A stretch of 14,718 nt of DNA from ZAX-1 sp046533095 (GTDB lineage Bacteria > Bacillota > Clostridia > Lachnospirales > Lachnospiraceae), in assembly GCA_046533095.1 (NCBI GenBank), contig JAJQRA010000044.1, positions 1-14,718 on the forward strand, written 5' to 3'. This document shows, piece by piece, positions 14,424-14,718 of this stretch. The notes beneath the pieces were generated by a model, which ran no database searches, had not been told where the DNA came from, and was given only the letters and a program-made list of their open reading frames with translations. Each line of letters begins with the position of its first letter. Position 1 is the first letter of the stretch. The position numbers and the translations under genes are program-made.

Positions 14424-14566
14424 CTATCTTTCCAACTCTTTCCTCGCTAGCCCCGGTACAACTTCCACCACCTTGTTCCTATGAATCAAATCAACCACCT
14501 AGTTTCGCCCCTGTGAATCCTAGGAAAAGAGTGAAATACAGGTGCTTGTACAATTCGCTTTCGTAT
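14424..14566. other. Intergenic spacer after the right ugd
   Basis: This 143-bp spacer probably holds the promoter of the Wzy/beta-helix operon, but I cannot place -35 and -10 boxes with confidence. On the minus strand it contains CTAGGTGGTTGATTTGATTC and AAGGTGGTGGAAGTT, related to each other and to the GGGTGGTGGATTT core of the repeats beside the left ugd. A 5-bp CCTAG/CTAGG inverted repeat is present without a following T-run, so no terminator can be called. Confidence 0.4.
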
Positions 14567-14718
14567 CTAATCCCGCCCATATAAATCCCTGGTATATACT
14601 TTGTCTAAGCAGTCTAAAAGCTCATCTGTATAGCGGTTTGCTACAATTACATCCGTAATTTTTTTAAATTCTTCAAAATCTTTTAGTACTTGACTCCCGA
14701 AAAATTCTTCGCCTAGTT
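14567..14718 (-). CDS. ugd: UDP-glucose 6-dehydrogenase, C-terminal end (5' part outside window)
   Basis: The last 49 codons of a second UDP-glucose dehydrogenase enter from the right edge. The frame reads EEFFGSQVLKDFEEFKKITD, then VIVANRYTDEL and KVYTRDLYGRD before TAG (14567-14569). This lines up with the E. coli Ugd C-terminus ([20 protein letters not shown], then VYTRDLFG). It belongs to the UDP-sugar-binding C-terminal domain. The segment does not overlap in sequence with the left-hand ugd fragment, so identity between the two copies cannot be judged here. Whether this copy is full length depends on sequence outside the window. Confidence 0.9.
   Translation of the reverse strand, partial: LGEEFFGSQVLKDFEEFKKITDVIVANRYTDELLDCLDKVYTRDLYGRD

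Overview
The window is one continuous minus-strand stretch of a cell-surface polysaccharide (EPS/capsule) locus, read from right to left. Low G+C, strong AGGAGG-type ribosome binding sites, a short PglC-like initiating transferase, secreted beta-helix proteins and an AAA-ATPase/PDDEXK protein of a family common in gut Clostridia suggest a Firmicute, probably Lachnospiraceae-like. This placement is an inference; no rRNA or other phylogenetic marker is present.

Layout in the direction of transcription: (1) 14718-14567, the C-terminal end of a UDP-glucose 6-dehydrogenase (Ugd). (2) 14423-12366, a large Wzy/O-antigen-ligase-type membrane protein with an extra N-terminal extracytoplasmic domain. 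(3) 12344-10170 and 10131-8299, two paralogous secreted right-handed beta-helix proteins; the first has recent in-frame coil duplications. (4) 8121-6247, a membrane-anchored CapD/PglF/WbpM-type UDP-GlcNAc 4,6-dehydratase, overlapping by 4 bp with (5) 6250-4592, an AAA-ATPase with a C-terminal PD-(D/E)XK nuclease-like domain. (6) 4514-3927, an initiating sugar-phosphate transferase; 3817-2921, a short-chain (extended SDR) sugar-nucleotide reductase/epimerase; 2909-1683, a WbuB-like GT4 glycosyltransferase. (7) 1360-909, the decayed remains of a flippase-like LPG_synthase_TM membrane protein. (8) 757-1, the N-terminal two thirds of a second Ugd.

How the genes may work together (inference): the dehydratase and the SDR would make a UDP-6-deoxy-HexNAc such as UDP-QuiNAc. 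The short transferase would place this sugar-1-phosphate on undecaprenyl phosphate, and the GT4 enzyme would add the next sugar. Ugd supplies UDP-glucuronate, and the Wzy-type protein would polymerise or ligate the product outside the membrane. The two exported beta-helix proteins would then meet the polymer, possibly as uronan-acting lyases, epimerases or binding proteins. No Wzx flippase, Wzz or tyrosine kinase is present in the window.

The most notable points are: two same-orientation ugd genes bracketing the module; a near-identical promoter/operator element (TTGTNN-N17-TACAAT, with dyads over both -35 and -10) placed once before the dehydratase and once before the initiating transferase, so that it flanks the dehydratase-ATPase pair as a direct repeat; the tandem beta-helix pair with growing repeat arrays; and a 29-bp triplication running over the stop codon of the second beta-helix gene.
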